DNA from: Glycine soja
Taxonomy: Eukaryota; Streptophyta; Magnoliopsida; Fabales; Fabaceae
Direction of reading: 5' to 3'
DNA length: 64,000 nt
Assembly: GCF_004193775.1 (NCBI RefSeq)
Contig: NC_041005.1
Location: 7,194,501 to 7,258,500, forward strand
Within the stretch, counting starts at the first letter, position 1, and each line of letters starts with the position of its first letter. The position numbers were made by a program, and so were the translations under genes. Positions 10,393 to 23,095 of the stretch are shown here, piece after piece. The notes under the pieces were generated by a model that was not told where the DNA came from, did not search any database, and worked only from the letters and a program-made list of their open reading frames with translations.

Positions 10393-12889
10393 ATCCGAGC
10401 ACGATTGTGCTGCTGATAGCATCGCCCATGTTGTTCTAGAGCCAAAAATCAAAATCAACGTCACACATTCAAGCACGGATGTTGTCTTTAGCATGGCATA
10501 TGCTGACTCAACACTGTCCATGCTGACCTCAATGTTGCTGCTTAATTATTATTAGTACAAAAAGTAAAAGGGATGCATTTTTTGGTGAACTTTAACGTAT
10601 TTTCAAACAACAAGGATTTCTAAGTGAGAGAATTGTACCCAGAACAACGGGGGTCCTAATATGTAAGAATTTTCTATCTCTTTTATTCTCAATGCTATTT
10701 CATATGTTGTTTGACTTTGTTGTGATCATGGTTGGCTAAATCCCTAGAGTTCGGATTATGATGTAGTTGTACTCATGTACTCTAATTCTTTATTTTAATT
10801 GAGTTTTTCATTGTTATTCAATTAATTATGTTGTTCTATTGTTTTCCCTTTTACACTGGAATTGATCACTCTAATTAAATACAATTTTAATAAAAAAAAT
10901 CATTTTGAAAATAAATAATTTTTAAGAACTAGCATTAGTTATTCTCATCTAGTGTCACATAAAAAATTGGAATAAAAATTGCACAAATTATAATACTTGA
11001 AAAACTTAATTTGCACAAAACTTGAAAGATCAAAATTACAAAATTGTAATATACATCTAGACGACAAAAAATGTAATTAATTAGCCTTAAATCATTTAAT
11101 TTAGAAAAAAAAATATGTTTTTAAAGTTTCATTAATAAAACTTTGTGGAAATAAGTAAATAATATAATTAAATAAAACTTTTATATTTTAAAGTATTTAT
11201 AAAAAAAATTCTTTATATTTGTGGTTAGGATTTTAAATTTTTAATCCCTTTTATCACAATGGCATTCGTGCCAAGTTTTTAATGACTTTGTAAATGATTA
11301 ATCAAAATATCTATTAAATTATTTTTGGATGATTTATTAAATATTTTTATATAATTTTATGTTATTGAATTTCACTTAAATAAATCATTTTTATTTAAAA
11401 AATATGTTGAACAATAATACATTTTTAAACATTTTATCTTTTATAATAAATACTTAAATTTCTTTAAATAATATTATATATGATAAGTTATTTGAAAAAC
11501 ATCTTTAAAATTAATTTTTATTCATTCAAATCATTTTTATAGTTTCATTTTTTATGCATAAGAGTAAAATAATAAATTTAAGTCCGAATTGTATCTTTTT
11601 ATAGTTTCATTTTTTATGTTAAAAAGTAAATTAATCCAATAAATAAAATCTGATAAAATTGTATATATTTAAAGTATTTTATAATTATATTTAAAACTAT
11701 TAAGTAGCTAATAATTAAAGTAATATTTTTTTGCTTAAGTTGACTTAATTTAAAGTAACATTCGCTCTTAGGTTTAATCCCAGCCGTCGAAGACATTAAA
11801 TTTGAGTGCTGTTCATCTCTCATTCCGGAGCTTTATAATTAAAATATAAATAATTCAGACATCTCAGTGTCTTCTCTTAATGATACACAAGAAATAATGC
11901 TAGCTCGTGTTTAATGGTTGGGAGGACAAAGAAAAGAGGCCAAAAATGAATTGTTAAAATAATGGAATGAGAGCCTGTAAAAAAATAAAATAGAATGAGA
12001 GGCTAATTTCTGTGTAAAATAAATGCATAGGTACCAAAATTCTTATAAATAAACACGATTCACTATTATATATATGATGTTTCAATAACTGATCCATTTT
12101 GTATAAACTTATGTCATATAGAAAAGTGGAATCGTGCCAATATGCTGTAAAGAGAAGTAGTGTCTTGGTTTAGTGCTTTCATATGCATATGGATTAATAT
12201 GACGCACTTTTCAGCAGTTTGTTTATACTAATATATTTGTGTTGTCCGTAATAAATTCACTCACATTTTTTTTGTTTATTCAATATAGAGTGAGGTGTGC
12301 ATGACGTGAAGCCGATCCATTACCTTTAATGGGGGTCTGAATCTCTTTAAAATTTGTAGGGTTTCATGTTCTTATTTAGTGGTCCAGTTCAATCACTCAG
12401 CTCTACTTTAATTATTCTTTGATAGATTAAGCACAATTATGTGGTAGAAAAAGTTTTAATGCGCTTTCAAAGAGAATAAATTGAAGTAACCCGTGCAGAA
12501 AATATTTATTTATTTTTCTTTTCATAAAGGGAAATATAATATATATTAATTTTGAACTAAAAGGTCCACTACGATGGTGACTAACTCACTAACATGGGCT
12601 AGTAGTAGGATGAACCAAATTTTGAGCACCACTTGGTGTTAACCCGAACGATGGTGTCAAAACTCCATAGATTCCTCTACGAAAAGTGCTGAATTATAGT
12701 CAATTTCTTTGTTAATCATTCACATGAAACCCATCTAGAAACCCTTCCAACTTGGATTTAAGCTGGCAATGATCCGCAAATATATCAATACGAACCAACA
12801 AATTAACAGCCATTGAATCAAATAAAGTTGATGTTGATGGATTTGTAAATTAATTTTAAATTATTAAATGTAATTAAAACTTAAAAGAG
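10393..12889. other. AT-rich intergenic DNA
   Basis: No gene, RNA or intact mobile element was recognised. The region is mostly AT-rich with degenerate homopolymer runs. The segment 10600-10850 has the flavour of a retrotransposon leader (TGATCATGGTTGGCTAAATCCC) but cannot be assigned. Confidence 0.4.
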
Positions 12890-13271
12890 TGTATTAGATT
12901 GAGATTTTAAAAAACTCTTGGTATAAAAAAGAAGTCGTGTAGATATTAAGAATATTGTAATGACTTATAAAAAAAATAAAAGACTTTTATAATCAAGATT
13001 TGAAGCTTAAATTTTAATAATTTATATTATAAAAATTTGTAAGATTTGAAAAAACTTTATAAATTTATTAAAAAATTATCAAAGTCTATCAAAATTCATC
13101 CTACAAAATAATTTCATCTAAATTTTGTATGATTTTGAATATCTGTAAGTTGTAAAAAAGTCTTTATTGAATATCCTCTTTAAGAAATCTCATTAATCTT
13201 GATTTAACATCACATGACTTTTTTTGTAGAGAAAAATCTTTTAAAACCTTTTAGAATTCAAATCCAATACA
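12890..13271. mobile_element. MITE-like element with imperfect terminal inverted repeats
   Basis: The left end TGTATTAGATTGAGATTTTAA and the right end (reverse complement TGTATTGGATTTGAATTCTA) form imperfect terminal inverted repeats around a 382-base AT-rich body without coding capacity. The termini resemble common legume MITEs beginning GGTGTATTGGATT. No clean target duplication was found, so the superfamily is undecided. Confidence 0.5.
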
Positions 13272-13417
13272 CCATATAACACCTTTGTTTCTATATAAAT
13301 CACGGGCAACTCATACAACGGATTTATGTCATTTTTTTCCATGAATTCAGTATTCTAAATTTTTTCAAGCTAATGGGTATCTGAGAAAATCTAATAGGAT
13401 TAAACTATTCAAACAGG

Positions 13418-13657
13418 TTGATTAATTGGAGGCCACCGAGTTGTAATTGGATTAAATGCAAGTATGCAACACAGATGGTTTTTTCCCAAGGAAACATAGG
13501 CAGAGTTTGATGTGGTGATAATTTTACTAACAATAATTTGGATTGCATGGGGCGTTTCTCAACTAATTTAAAGAATTGCAATGCTTTCCTGCAGGCAGAA
13601 CTGCTAGGAGCTATGACAACAGTAGAGTTTGCTTACAGTAGAGGGTGGAGGAATTAG
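13418..13657 (+). pseudogene. LINE-type RNase H domain remnant
   Basis: A translated match to plant RNase H-like domains (found in LINEs and in At1g65750-type proteins): INWRPPSCNWIKC, then after a frameshift CNTDGFF (with the first catalytic Asp), QGNIGRV, and then QAELLGAMTTVEFAYSRGWR with the catalytic Glu. Stop codons interrupt at about 13508 and 13655. The rest of the domain is missing. Family membership is clear from the motif spacing; the parent element is not. Confidence 0.65.
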
Positions 13658-15552
13658 GTCAAACATATCTCACAATTTTGAAGCTATTGTCTCATTTTAT
13701 TTTGTTTATCATTTTTCTAATTAATATATCTCACATTTTCTAATATAATTAAAAGGTGAAATTTTTTATTTGAAAAGAAATAAGATATTTTTAAAAATTT
13801 ATCCAAACACTTTCATAAGCACTTATAGGAGAAGATAAGTTCAAATAAGCTTTTCATAAGCTATTTCAAACGGAAAAAAATGCTTTTATTTTGACGCAAC
13901 ACAGAAAACTATTTTTGCACTTCACTTTAATGAAGTGTACAACAATTACGCTTTACACAAAATAATTCATCCCTCTTAAGTCTATCTTAACCAATAACAG
14001 TGCAGAAATGATGTAAAAAATGAGGATAAAGTTAAGACCGCAAAAAATGCATTAAACCTACAATGGCGCATCATATACTTAACCAAATAAAAGTTGTATT
14101 TAGAAATATCATAAATTGTCAGATATTAACATAATTATTTTGCTCCAAATATTACAGATATATATATTCTAGTTTCAACAAGACTAACAATAAAAATAAA
14201 AATAAAAAATTGGCACACTACTGGGTCAAAAGGGTGGTCAGCTTCCAGTCTGTTTTAAGTTCCTAACTGCATGAAAGGCAACCAAAGTTAATAAAAAAAA
14301 AGTTAACTAAAACACGAAATTTAATTAGTCACATAATTGTACTGGAATGTCTTTAAATCAAATAACAAATCAAGTTAATCAGTGTAAGTTGTTCAAATTA
14401 TATAGAGACACGAACTTTGAGGGGGCAAGAGTTACAGATTCGATCCCCTTTTTAGCCATTGAATTTTCATGACTTTACCATATATTTAACTCATTTACAT
14501 AAATATAACTAAATAAGGTGGAAATCCCAAAGAATGTAAAACATCCATTTTCCTTCGTAAGGGACAAGGACTAGGCTATTTACTAGCGTCGCAAATATCA
14601 CCAAGATATGTAAAATGCATACATATAGCATCACAACACATGCATGCTCCATATGGACTCGGAATATTTGGTACATCACTATAGTCATTAAATTGAAACT
14701 TGAATAATACCCGGATGAATTTGATCAATAGTCTAATTTTTATTCTATTGCTCCAATTTAGTGACTGGGATTTCAACACTTGAGAAGCTCAAATTTTTTT
14801 CAACATGAGAAAATCTCTTCCCGCACTAATTAACTACATCAAATCCAGATCTTAAAACCATGGGCTTTGTACTTCTTTCCAAACGCCCTCTGTTTGATAA
14901 GTTTGTTGTCTTGTAGTTCATTTGTTACTTTCACTAGGACAAATTTTACCTTTAGTGGCAATTATCTAGTGTTAAAAAATCTTCTTTAATAATAAATTAA
15001 TAATGAAAAAAATAATAATATTCAAATATGTGAAAACATAGAGAATTCTAATTGTTACTCTCCTCGGCCTAATTTCCTAAAGTGGATATAACTGCAAAAG
15101 TACTAGACGACACACCAACGAGGAAACGTGAAATTTTGTTATTTGCAAATCGATCAATATATAGATATAGCATCCTTATATTTTTATTATAAAAAAGAAA
15201 GCTAAATAGAATTCGTTGGATGTCTATTTTTTCCAATTAATGAAGGTTACATAATAACAACTGCAGCACTGGTTAACAAAGTTCATTTTATTGTTGAGAG
15301 GGAAAGATAATATAAGAAAGTAGTTATGTTGTCAAGAAAATAAGGTCAACGTCATCAGTACAAGGTACTCTAATTGAGTCTGAAACAATTATATTTTAGG
15401 AGGCAGGATCACCACATATTTATAATCTCAATTAATTTTTATATGACATGTAATCAAAATTTTTTAATTTACAAGAAAAAATTAATAACATTTAATTATG
15501 TGTATATCATATAGAGATTAGCAGAAACAAGATGCCAAATCACTTAATAATT
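13658..15552. other. Intergenic DNA 3' of the first DUF1677 gene
   Basis: AT-rich. The segment around 13770-13875 (ATCCAAACACTTTCATAAGC...) resembles the end of a MITE family common in legumes. A short box-B-like string near 14437-14450 is not part of a foldable tRNA. No gene recognised. Confidence 0.4.
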
Positions 15553-16112
15553 TCATGGATAACTAGAGGTCCGACTAAGCTTTTTTATGCTTAACCCCTT
15601 AGATTTCCTATTCTCCAAACTTCTTTTGGCTATTTCCCTCATAGAAAGAGTTATCGAGAGTTGGGGGTTAAGCCTAGTGGTGGCGTTATATTCCTGGCAG
15701 AAATCCCTGTGAGAGTTCAAAGCATCTTGCATGGCAACCTTAGGACTTCGCCCTACTCTTTCCTTAACAGCTTCAGAACAAAGCCCACAAACCCACTTCC
15801 CACAATAACATTCTTGAACCTCTGTGATATAAACCGTGGTGCAGTCCTCCTTTATCCCACAACATTGGCATTCAGCTTGTTCCACCTCTTCAATAGCACC
15901 AAGTTGTCTCTCCAACTCCAAGTCATTATAGTATCTTCCAATTTCCTTCGACACGTCCGAGACAGCCTTTCGAAGCTTTTGCTGATTCTGTTCCTGTGTA
16001 GGAAACAAACACATACAAAGTGTCAAACTATATGTATGTTAATTGAGAAGAAGACAAGAACAAATAAATGTAAAGTAGTTAAGAGAGTATTATTGACTAG
16101 AGAACATACCAT
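15553..16112 (-). CDS. DUF1677 cysteine-motif protein (two exons; ATG-only first coding exon)
   Basis: Gene model: complement of 15553-15993 joined to 16110-16112, giving 147 residues. Exon 1 contributes only the ATG. The intron starts GTATGTTC at 16109 and ends CCTACACAG at 15994, in phase, so the protein starts M-EQNQQKLRKAV. An in-frame TAG shortly upstream of the ATG rules out a longer exon 1. The core (residues about 38-78) has CQCCG, C52, Y56, C63/C65, W68 and CGLCSEAVK, the hallmark of the plant-specific DUF1677 family; the Cys pairs suggest metal binding. The molecular function is unknown. A tandem paralogue lies 7 kb to the right on the same strand. A TATA box sits ~75 bases upstream of the ATG. 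Confidence 0.85.
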
Positions 16113-16182
16113 GTAAGAAAAATCAACTATAGCTAGCTTGCTCTTAATTTGTCTTTGGTGCCATTTTGTGCGAGCATGTGCT

Positions 16183-16190
16183 TATTTATA
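16183..16190 (-). promoter_or_regulatory. TATA box of the first DUF1677 gene
   Basis: The minus strand reads TATAAATA here, placed so that transcription would begin near 16155-16160, leaving a 5'UTR of about 45 bases before the ATG-only exon. Confidence 0.55.
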
Positions 16191-18336
16191 CATAAGATGT
16201 GGTTGAGAGTAACAATATAAAGTGAAGTTAGATAAGATTTTTAAGTGGCGATGCACTTGATTGACAAGTGACAACTCGAATGCCTTTACAGACTAACTGT
16301 ATTTGTACATGCAATGTCCGTTATTCAATACTTATTAATTAGTCCACTAGCCCTGCAACAAGCTTGCTACATTGATATGGTTTAGCTAAGATGTAATAAA
16401 GAAATGTTACATCTACATGTTGAGTAATAAATCTAATGCACTTCATCACACACTTATAGCTAGCTAGCTATTCCCTGTTTGCAAAGACATTTGGAAGTTG
16501 GAACTAGTTCTAACCTTTTTTATCTCTGCCTTTAACTCGTGAAGGTTCAGAAAATGTTGCATGTATGCAGAGCAAGTGGCCGCTACTATACCATATATAC
16601 CGAACTTTACGCATACGTGGACTGCTCTCTATGGCTGGAATTTAAATAAAGAAGTAGTCTATTTAAGGAAATAGAAAAACAGCTCTATCACGGTTATGTA
16701 GTTATTAAAACAAAACCGTGGCACACAGCATAACCAGAGCAAACAAATGTAAATTAACAAAGACACAAACCAAGATGAATTATTCAGTGGTCACCTGTTT
16801 ATAATGATAAACAATTTCTATATAACATTTATTCAAATTTTATAATTTATAAGAAAAAATTGTTAACAATTATGTGTCGTATAAAGATTAGTCGAGCCAG
16901 ACATTATGGCAGACTATCTAATAATTTTTTCCTAACTAAAAGCTTGTAATTACTTATAAGCCAAGACTTATAAAATTACATTTATCATAACCCGCTCCCT
17001 CACGTCCATGCCCGAGACAAGACATTAGAGTGAGAACAAATATTGACAACCTAGTGGCAACCCTTATGCATGAAAAATAGGCAATCCACTAATAGATTTA
17101 GCGTAAGCTCTGATATGATTTTTGAATTTAGGTATAAGAACTAATTCAACATCATAAAACCAATTTGTACCGTGAGAACTGTGCAAACGTTATAAGAACT
17201 ACATTTGATTTATTTCTAGTCCATGTGAAATCTCAATTACCATTTATTCCTTATCCTGCCTACATATCTTTTTTGGTATGTAATGCTTCCTCCAGCTTTG
17301 GTGTCTGCAGGAGTTGAATCTAGCAAAGCCAAAGAAAGTTAACTTGTTCCTGATTTTTCTTGCAGCATGCACTTTCATAGATAATTAGATATATGTGCTA
17401 AATTTTTTTCGTTCACGTTGAGAAAACTCCTTACAACACATGATGCATCTATAGGAGATTTCATATTAACTAGTATATGACAACTCTCTACTCTTCAGCT
17501 AGCACCTCCTGAAGTTTCCTGTTTTAATACCTGTATGGGAGTGTATAAATAATAATTTTATAACTTGTGAAACTAAAAAAGCAGCTTGTGTTATATCTAT
17601 GATCTATGTGAATTATCTTTGAACTAGCTAGTGAGAGACAAAAACTAAGTGTTGCTTTCAGGTTAATTTGTGAACTGTGATAAACAGAAGACATGGATGG
17701 TGTTAAACAAGGACGGTGTTAACCAACTACATGTTGGATAACGACAAATTTTAAAGGTGATTAGTTTACTGCACGTAATCATCAAGGAGAAGAGAAACTT
17801 GGTTCAATACATTATCCCTATCTTGAATACGACTTGGAGACCTATCGAAGGGATAAGGATCACTTAGAGCCAGTAGCTACGTATCAGCCATATTGTGGAG
17901 GGGAGAAATGATTTTTGAACACCACTTTTTTTATACCTTTCGTAATATCAAAAATTATTAAGAACGGTAAACTAGAAGCTAGAGACTTATTTTTTAAGCG
18001 AATAAATTCCTTCTTTATATATAAATAGACAGGTGTATAGATAACTAACAGCGTTGAGTACAGTGAACATAACAAGGTTTGAATCTCCTTTGAAAGAAGA
18101 TATACCTGTAAAATAGATATAAAGATAAGATAAAAGAGAGAGAACTTTTTTTCTCTTAAATATTATATTATTATTAAGAAAGAAAGAATATAAAAACTGT
18201 GGTGGGTGAGGCTCAAACACAATGAAATCTTGTGAAGTGGGTTCGGGGACCGCAACATGCAAACCATGCACTGGAAATCTCTTTTGGCATTGACCATTTT
18301 GGTGTATGAGAAGTAATAGATAAAACAAATTATCGT

Positions 18337-18389
18337 TTGAGAAGATTCTGATCAATTAAACTCCAGCGATAAATTCAGAATCTTCTCAA
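18337..18389. repeat. Perfect 15-bp inverted repeat with 23-base loop
   Basis: TTGAGAAGATTCTGA at 18337-18351 is exactly complementary to 18375-18389. The right arm runs straight into a CA microsatellite. Confidence 0.8.
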
Positions 18390-18418
18390 CCACACACACA
18401 CACACACACATATATATA
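18389..18418. repeat. (AC)n(TA)n microsatellite
   Basis: About eleven AC units are followed by four TA units, adjoining the hairpin to its left. Confidence 0.95.
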
Positions 18419-19003
18419 ATCTGTTTTATCTTTTATTTGGTATACGTGTTTCCGGGACTCCCTTCAAAGTTCAAATCCAGTTCGTGTTGCACACCATATA
18501 TATCACCACTCACCAGGAACTTGTGGAGATGGAGTTTGTGCGTAATATTGGCAGGTGCTATGCTCTGACAGAACTCTGAGAAAAATAATCAAACTGAATC
18601 CTTTTAAAACCCAACCATAAAAAATTCAACCGTAAACCTAACCATTTCTTTAAAAGAAGTGTTTCTGTCTAGCCAACTATTTTACAAAGCAATTTAATTA
18701 GTGCATTGAACCGATCCGTTTGAGAAAAATATTAAGGAAATTCAATCCCTTAAAAATTATATATTTAAATTTAACTTATATATTTCAAAAAAATTTACAA
18801 GTTACCACATTGAATTTTCTTACAAAAGTTACCTTAGTCCTTTAATTTATATGCGCAATCGATGCTGACATATTAATTAAGTCCTCTCTTAGCTTCATAA
18901 AGTTCTTACCGGTGATAAATGATGTGTTTTTTTACGATGTGTATGCATATATATTTATTTAGAGAAGAGATATATTGTGCAGAAGAGATATGCTCTTGTA
19001 AAA

Positions 19004-20281
19004 TGATAACGGTTAAATATAAGTTATTTTTTATACAAAAAATATAATAAAAATATCTTTAAAAATATTTATTTAACAGTTATTTATGTTTAATGTTAAG
19101 AATTGATTTTTTTTTTCTATTCATGACTTACAAATATGAAAAAAGGGATTAAAAGTTAAAAAGATGTAGAAAATAGGAAATATTTAAAAAAGGCTCAGCC
19201 CAAGACGCACTAAGCGCATAGCACGCGCCCATCGCGAAAACAAGTACCCCCTTATGCGAGAAGAGACGAGCTTAGCACGAAAACACGCACTGACGCTAAG
19301 CGAAAGAAAACGTGCTAAGCGTGAATACAAGTACCCATGCTAAGTGAGTAGCACAGACTTAACGCGAGTACACAGGCCCAAGTCAACAACTATAAAAAGA
19401 GAGTCAAGCCAAAGACAAAAGATACACTGAGTCTCATCATTTTCTATTCCCTTTTTTCATCAATTCTCCTTCATCAGTTTCTAAATTCCTTTTCAAGTGT
19501 GAGGCCCTTATGACTATAAGAGGCTAAACCCTTAGTTAGGGTCTGACAGACCTAAAAAGTCAAAAGATGTATTATATGATTCATATCTATCAATGCAAAC
19601 AGATGTTTTCTTTCCTATTATCATTTCTTATTTTAATTTCATGTATCATTTATCTTTGCATTATCTTTGGGGGTTAGGTGTTCGACAGAGGGTAATTCTT
19701 AATAGAAATACAAGGAAGGTCTAACATGCATCAGTTTTAGGGATTAGTCGTTCGAAAGAGGATAATTTTTAATAGAACTAAAAGGAAGGGACATCTTAAT
19801 AAAATCATTGCTAGACATAGAATGATTGCATTATGTCCATGCATCAAAGCAAACATCTAGAAATATAACTTCATGCATTTTATCTATTGAATCTTTGCAA
19901 AGACATTTGGGAGATAGATAGATAAAATAGGTTTGTCATCGTGAGACATCAGGGTAAATATTCTAATAGATGTGGGTAGGAAAAAATTCACCTAATTGAT
20001 AGAGAAAAATCTAAAATGATACATATTAAGAAAATAAGATATGCTAGGTCCTAACATTCTCATCTCATTGAATTTCCTATTATATCTTTTATCTCTTATT
20101 AATATCTATTGTTTTAGTTATTGTTTCTTTTAGCTCGTCTTTTACTTTATCTCATTTTTTTCTCTTATAAATTGAAAATTATCCAACACAGGTGCAAAAC
20201 AAAATTCGTATAAAAATTGACACTTAAACTTCCGAGTCTTTATTACTTAGACATTTTGATACACTTTTCAAATAATTAACA
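19004..20281 (-). mobile_element. Solo LTR 3 (inverted) with 5-bp target duplication TAAAA
   Basis: A 1,278-base LTR on the minus strand. Its reverse complement begins TGTTAATT and ends with the CCGTTATCA terminus. It is flanked by TAAAA at 18999-19003 and 20282-20286. It shares the order of landmarks with solo LTRs 1 and 2: the GTGTAYCAAA start, repeated TTCTATTAAGAATTACCCTC-type blocks, the AGGTCTGTCAGACCCTAACT block, and a GC-rich GCTTAGCG island at about 19196-19375. It is shorter and more diverged than the other two. No internal sequence is present. Confidence 0.88.
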
Positions 20282-20286
20282 TAAAA

Positions 20287-20714
20287 AGACTTCATAAATA
20301 TTTCTATTTATATTCATTACAAGTTTTTATGAAAAACTTACAAACTCAGACATAATCTTCATCACAAGTTTTTAAGAAAAACTTGCAAACCCATCTTCGT
20401 TATAAGTTTTTGTGTAACTTGTAAATCCGTTTTTTTCAAGTGACATTGGATCAGATGAGGTAATTTTTTCTTGTATCAAGAAGTTTTGTTATAGATCTAA
20501 CAACCTAATATTAAAATGGAAAATAAATTCATAATATTTTTAAATTTAAATAATATCATAAAGATAAAATTTAAAACAAATAATAAATTTTTAAAAGATA
20601 AATAAAATTATTCTTTTCTAAAAAAAAAAGATATATATCATACATATTCTCAACAATAAAAGCAAAACCAGATGTTACGTACTGGTTTGACGGACTGAGC
20701 AAAAAGAAGTTCTA
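20287..20714. other. AT-rich spacer
   Basis: No gene was recognised. Three short repeats of an ACAAGTTTTTxxGAAAAACTTG type (about 20320-20420) are locally self-similar. Confidence 0.4.
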
Positions 20715-20960
20715 TTGGAGGAAGGTTATAAGCACGTTTGGCCTACCTGTTAATATATTAATCTTCTTTTGAAGAGAAAAAAAAAAGTACCAATAATCAT
20801 CATATGTGTTAATGGAACTCAGTTTGCTAGTCCTACTATTAGTGATTTTCTATAGAAAAATGAGAGAATCAAACAAGTATTTACGGCAGTCAAACATCCA
20901 CATAGCAATGGACAGATAGAAGCAACCAACAAAATTATTCTAAATAGACTCTAGATGCAG
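20715..20960 (+). pseudogene. Ty3/gypsy integrase core fragment
   Basis: The frame from about 20787 reads VPIIIICVNGTQFASPTISDFL, then (after a stop) NERIKQVFTAVKHPHSNGQIEATNK. This matches the gypsy integrase core DNGTQF...F..V.HPQ.NGQ.EA.N. The catalytic Asp of DNGTQF is Val here, and stops occur at about 20851 and 20952. A weaker match upstream (WRKVISTFGLPVNI) extends it to about 20715. It is a dead fragment, unattached to LTRs in this window. Confidence 0.75.
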
Positions 20961-20981
20961 GTTATATCATACAACTCCTCA

Positions 20982-20983
<2 letters not shown>

Positions 20984-21048
<65 letters not shown>
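20984..21048. repeat. (TA)n microsatellite
   Basis: About 32 uninterrupted TA units, followed by GCGCGCACATG. Confidence 0.97.
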
Positions 21049-21053
<5 letters not shown>

Positions 21054-23095
21054 CACATGTGGCTCTTGGAGAAATGGGAGAATCCAGTCCTAGGACAACA
21101 TTTATAGATCCTAGGAATATAATAGGTAAGGGAAAACGATTCTATCATTACTCCTAATTTTACAACTAAAAGATATAAAGATAATATTTTTATTATTTAT
21201 TCATATTCTTTCATGGTAGTTACATAGTATATATAAAGATACTCACAATTTCCTTTAAGAGAATTATAACAAACTCATTCTAGAATTCCCCTAAATTATT
21301 ATTCATATTTACCTATTATTATTAACAGACAAATAAAGGATAATGAATCTAAGAGTCTACAATTTTATTGGCCACGTAATAATATTCGTAACAGAATAAT
21401 AGTCAAGAGTTGAATGTCAACCTAGCTAGATCTGACAGAACAAGACGGGGAAATTACGTATATCAAGAAACATGAAACAAAGTAAAGTGTGAGAAGCAAG
21501 TACAACTCCAATGTGTTACCAAGATAAAATCATATGAATGCATATTTAGTTGATATTTGTCAAATTGTTGCAATCATGATCGGATAGCAATTCGATCCCT
21601 CAGTGGAAAAAAGATCGTAAGAAGTTTACAATGAAAACCTGGACGAGGTGATTGACCAATCAGCACTCTTTTAAAATCTAATTATTACTAAAATGAGGTT
21701 GTTTGAAACTACTAAAGATCCTTTTTTTGGAAGTCTCAAAAAATTATACAGAGAATTGCTTTGTAATGCTTTTTGTGACTGTCATAAAATAACCACCAGT
21801 AGCTTCAAAGCAATCTCATATTGATAATTAGTTTTAAAACAGTCAAATTTTAACAATTATTCCTTCCTTTCTATAATAAGTATCGTAAGAAAAAATAAGT
21901 CACCAAATAAGTGTTATTTTAGTTTTTGATTCTGGCACTAAAACTGGAGTTCTTATATATTGAGCCAACGGATGCTTATGAGTTATGAAAAAAAACTATA
22001 TAAAAGAACAGTAAGAAAACTATATAAAAGACGAGGAAGAAGAACAGTAAGAAAAAAACATCATTACCGAACTAATTAAGTAAATTGAAAGTTATATACA
22101 CTGAAAACCTTCAATTCATAGTGATTTCGATCAGGAAAATTAGTTTGCTAGCTTCTGTTACAACATCGATGATTAAAAAAATTATATTAATCCTATGTTG
22201 AAACTTGAAATGACTATATAAAGTCGACGTAGCCGTCAGTAAATAATACTTAGTAATGGCCAAAGAAACGTGAATTGGAATTTGTTCGGCTAGCTGTTCG
22301 GAGCTGAAGTAATTCTAAGACGATATGAATAAATTAACACAAATAATTGTTTGACATATACAAATTTATGTTATTTTAGAAATACAAATACTCATTTTTT
22401 TAAATATTTGTAAGAATTTAATTTATACACATTATAATATAAAACATTTTTTACTCAAACATCTAATAATAATTTACCTTGTCGGCACATTTTAAAATGT
22501 TCTAAACTCAGTGTATGTATTAGTTAAAATACTTTTTATTGCATGCATGTATATCAAATGAGCTTATAAAATTTATATATTTTAGTGTAAAATATTTCCC
22601 AAACATCTAATAAGAATTTAGCTAAAATCGCCACATCTTATTAATAAATAGAAAATTGTGATGACATGATTATAGTCGGATTGCATAATTGTGTAAAAAT
22701 ATTTTCAATAATAACTCATGAATATTTTATATTACAAACATTCTATTAACAATTATTTTTTTCTTCATCTCTTTTTTCACCATATGATATCACTTATACA
22801 TATATTTCAAATCTATTTACTCTAACTATATATAAATAAACTCTACTTTTATTACTTGCTTGTATCAAATAAATTATCCTTATTTGTCTATGGTGTGGAT
22901 CAATCTCTATGTGACATGAATGATAACATTTAATTATATGGAGATTGATCGGGACCATGACCTAATAATGGCCTAATAATCTCTCTTAAACATACCTAAA
23001 AAAAAAGAAATTAATGCTGCAATAGCAGAAATTAAATCTCAAACCAAAAGTTGATCAAGATCAATCAAGACATCACGATGTACTTAATTTTTTCA
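21049..23095. other. Intergenic DNA 3' of the second DUF1677 gene
   Basis: AT-rich, with no recognisable gene, RNA or element termini. Confidence 0.4.

Larger units (their letters stand above)
16191..18998. other. Intergenic DNA between the first DUF1677 gene and solo LTR 3
   Basis: No gene was recognised. The stretch 17800-17890 and the minus-strand open frame at 18200-18310 (containing NGQCQKRFPVHGLHVAVPEP) look less random than their surroundings but match no family I know. A perfect hairpin and a CA microsatellite lie at 18337-18418. Confidence 0.4.

Noticed and set aside
14430..14455. tRNA box-B-like GATTCGATCCCC
   Set aside because: No matching box A, acceptor stem or cloverleaf can be formed around it.
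16144..16164. Possible uORF (MAPKTN) upstream of the first DUF1677 gene
   Set aside because: Its ATG lies only about 26 bases from the TATA box, so it is probably not within the transcript.
17987..18355. 122-codon minus-strand frame containing FPVHGLHVAVPEP
   Set aside because: No recognised domain, start context or splice partners; the ends are low-complexity. It remains unexplained but unsupported as a gene.
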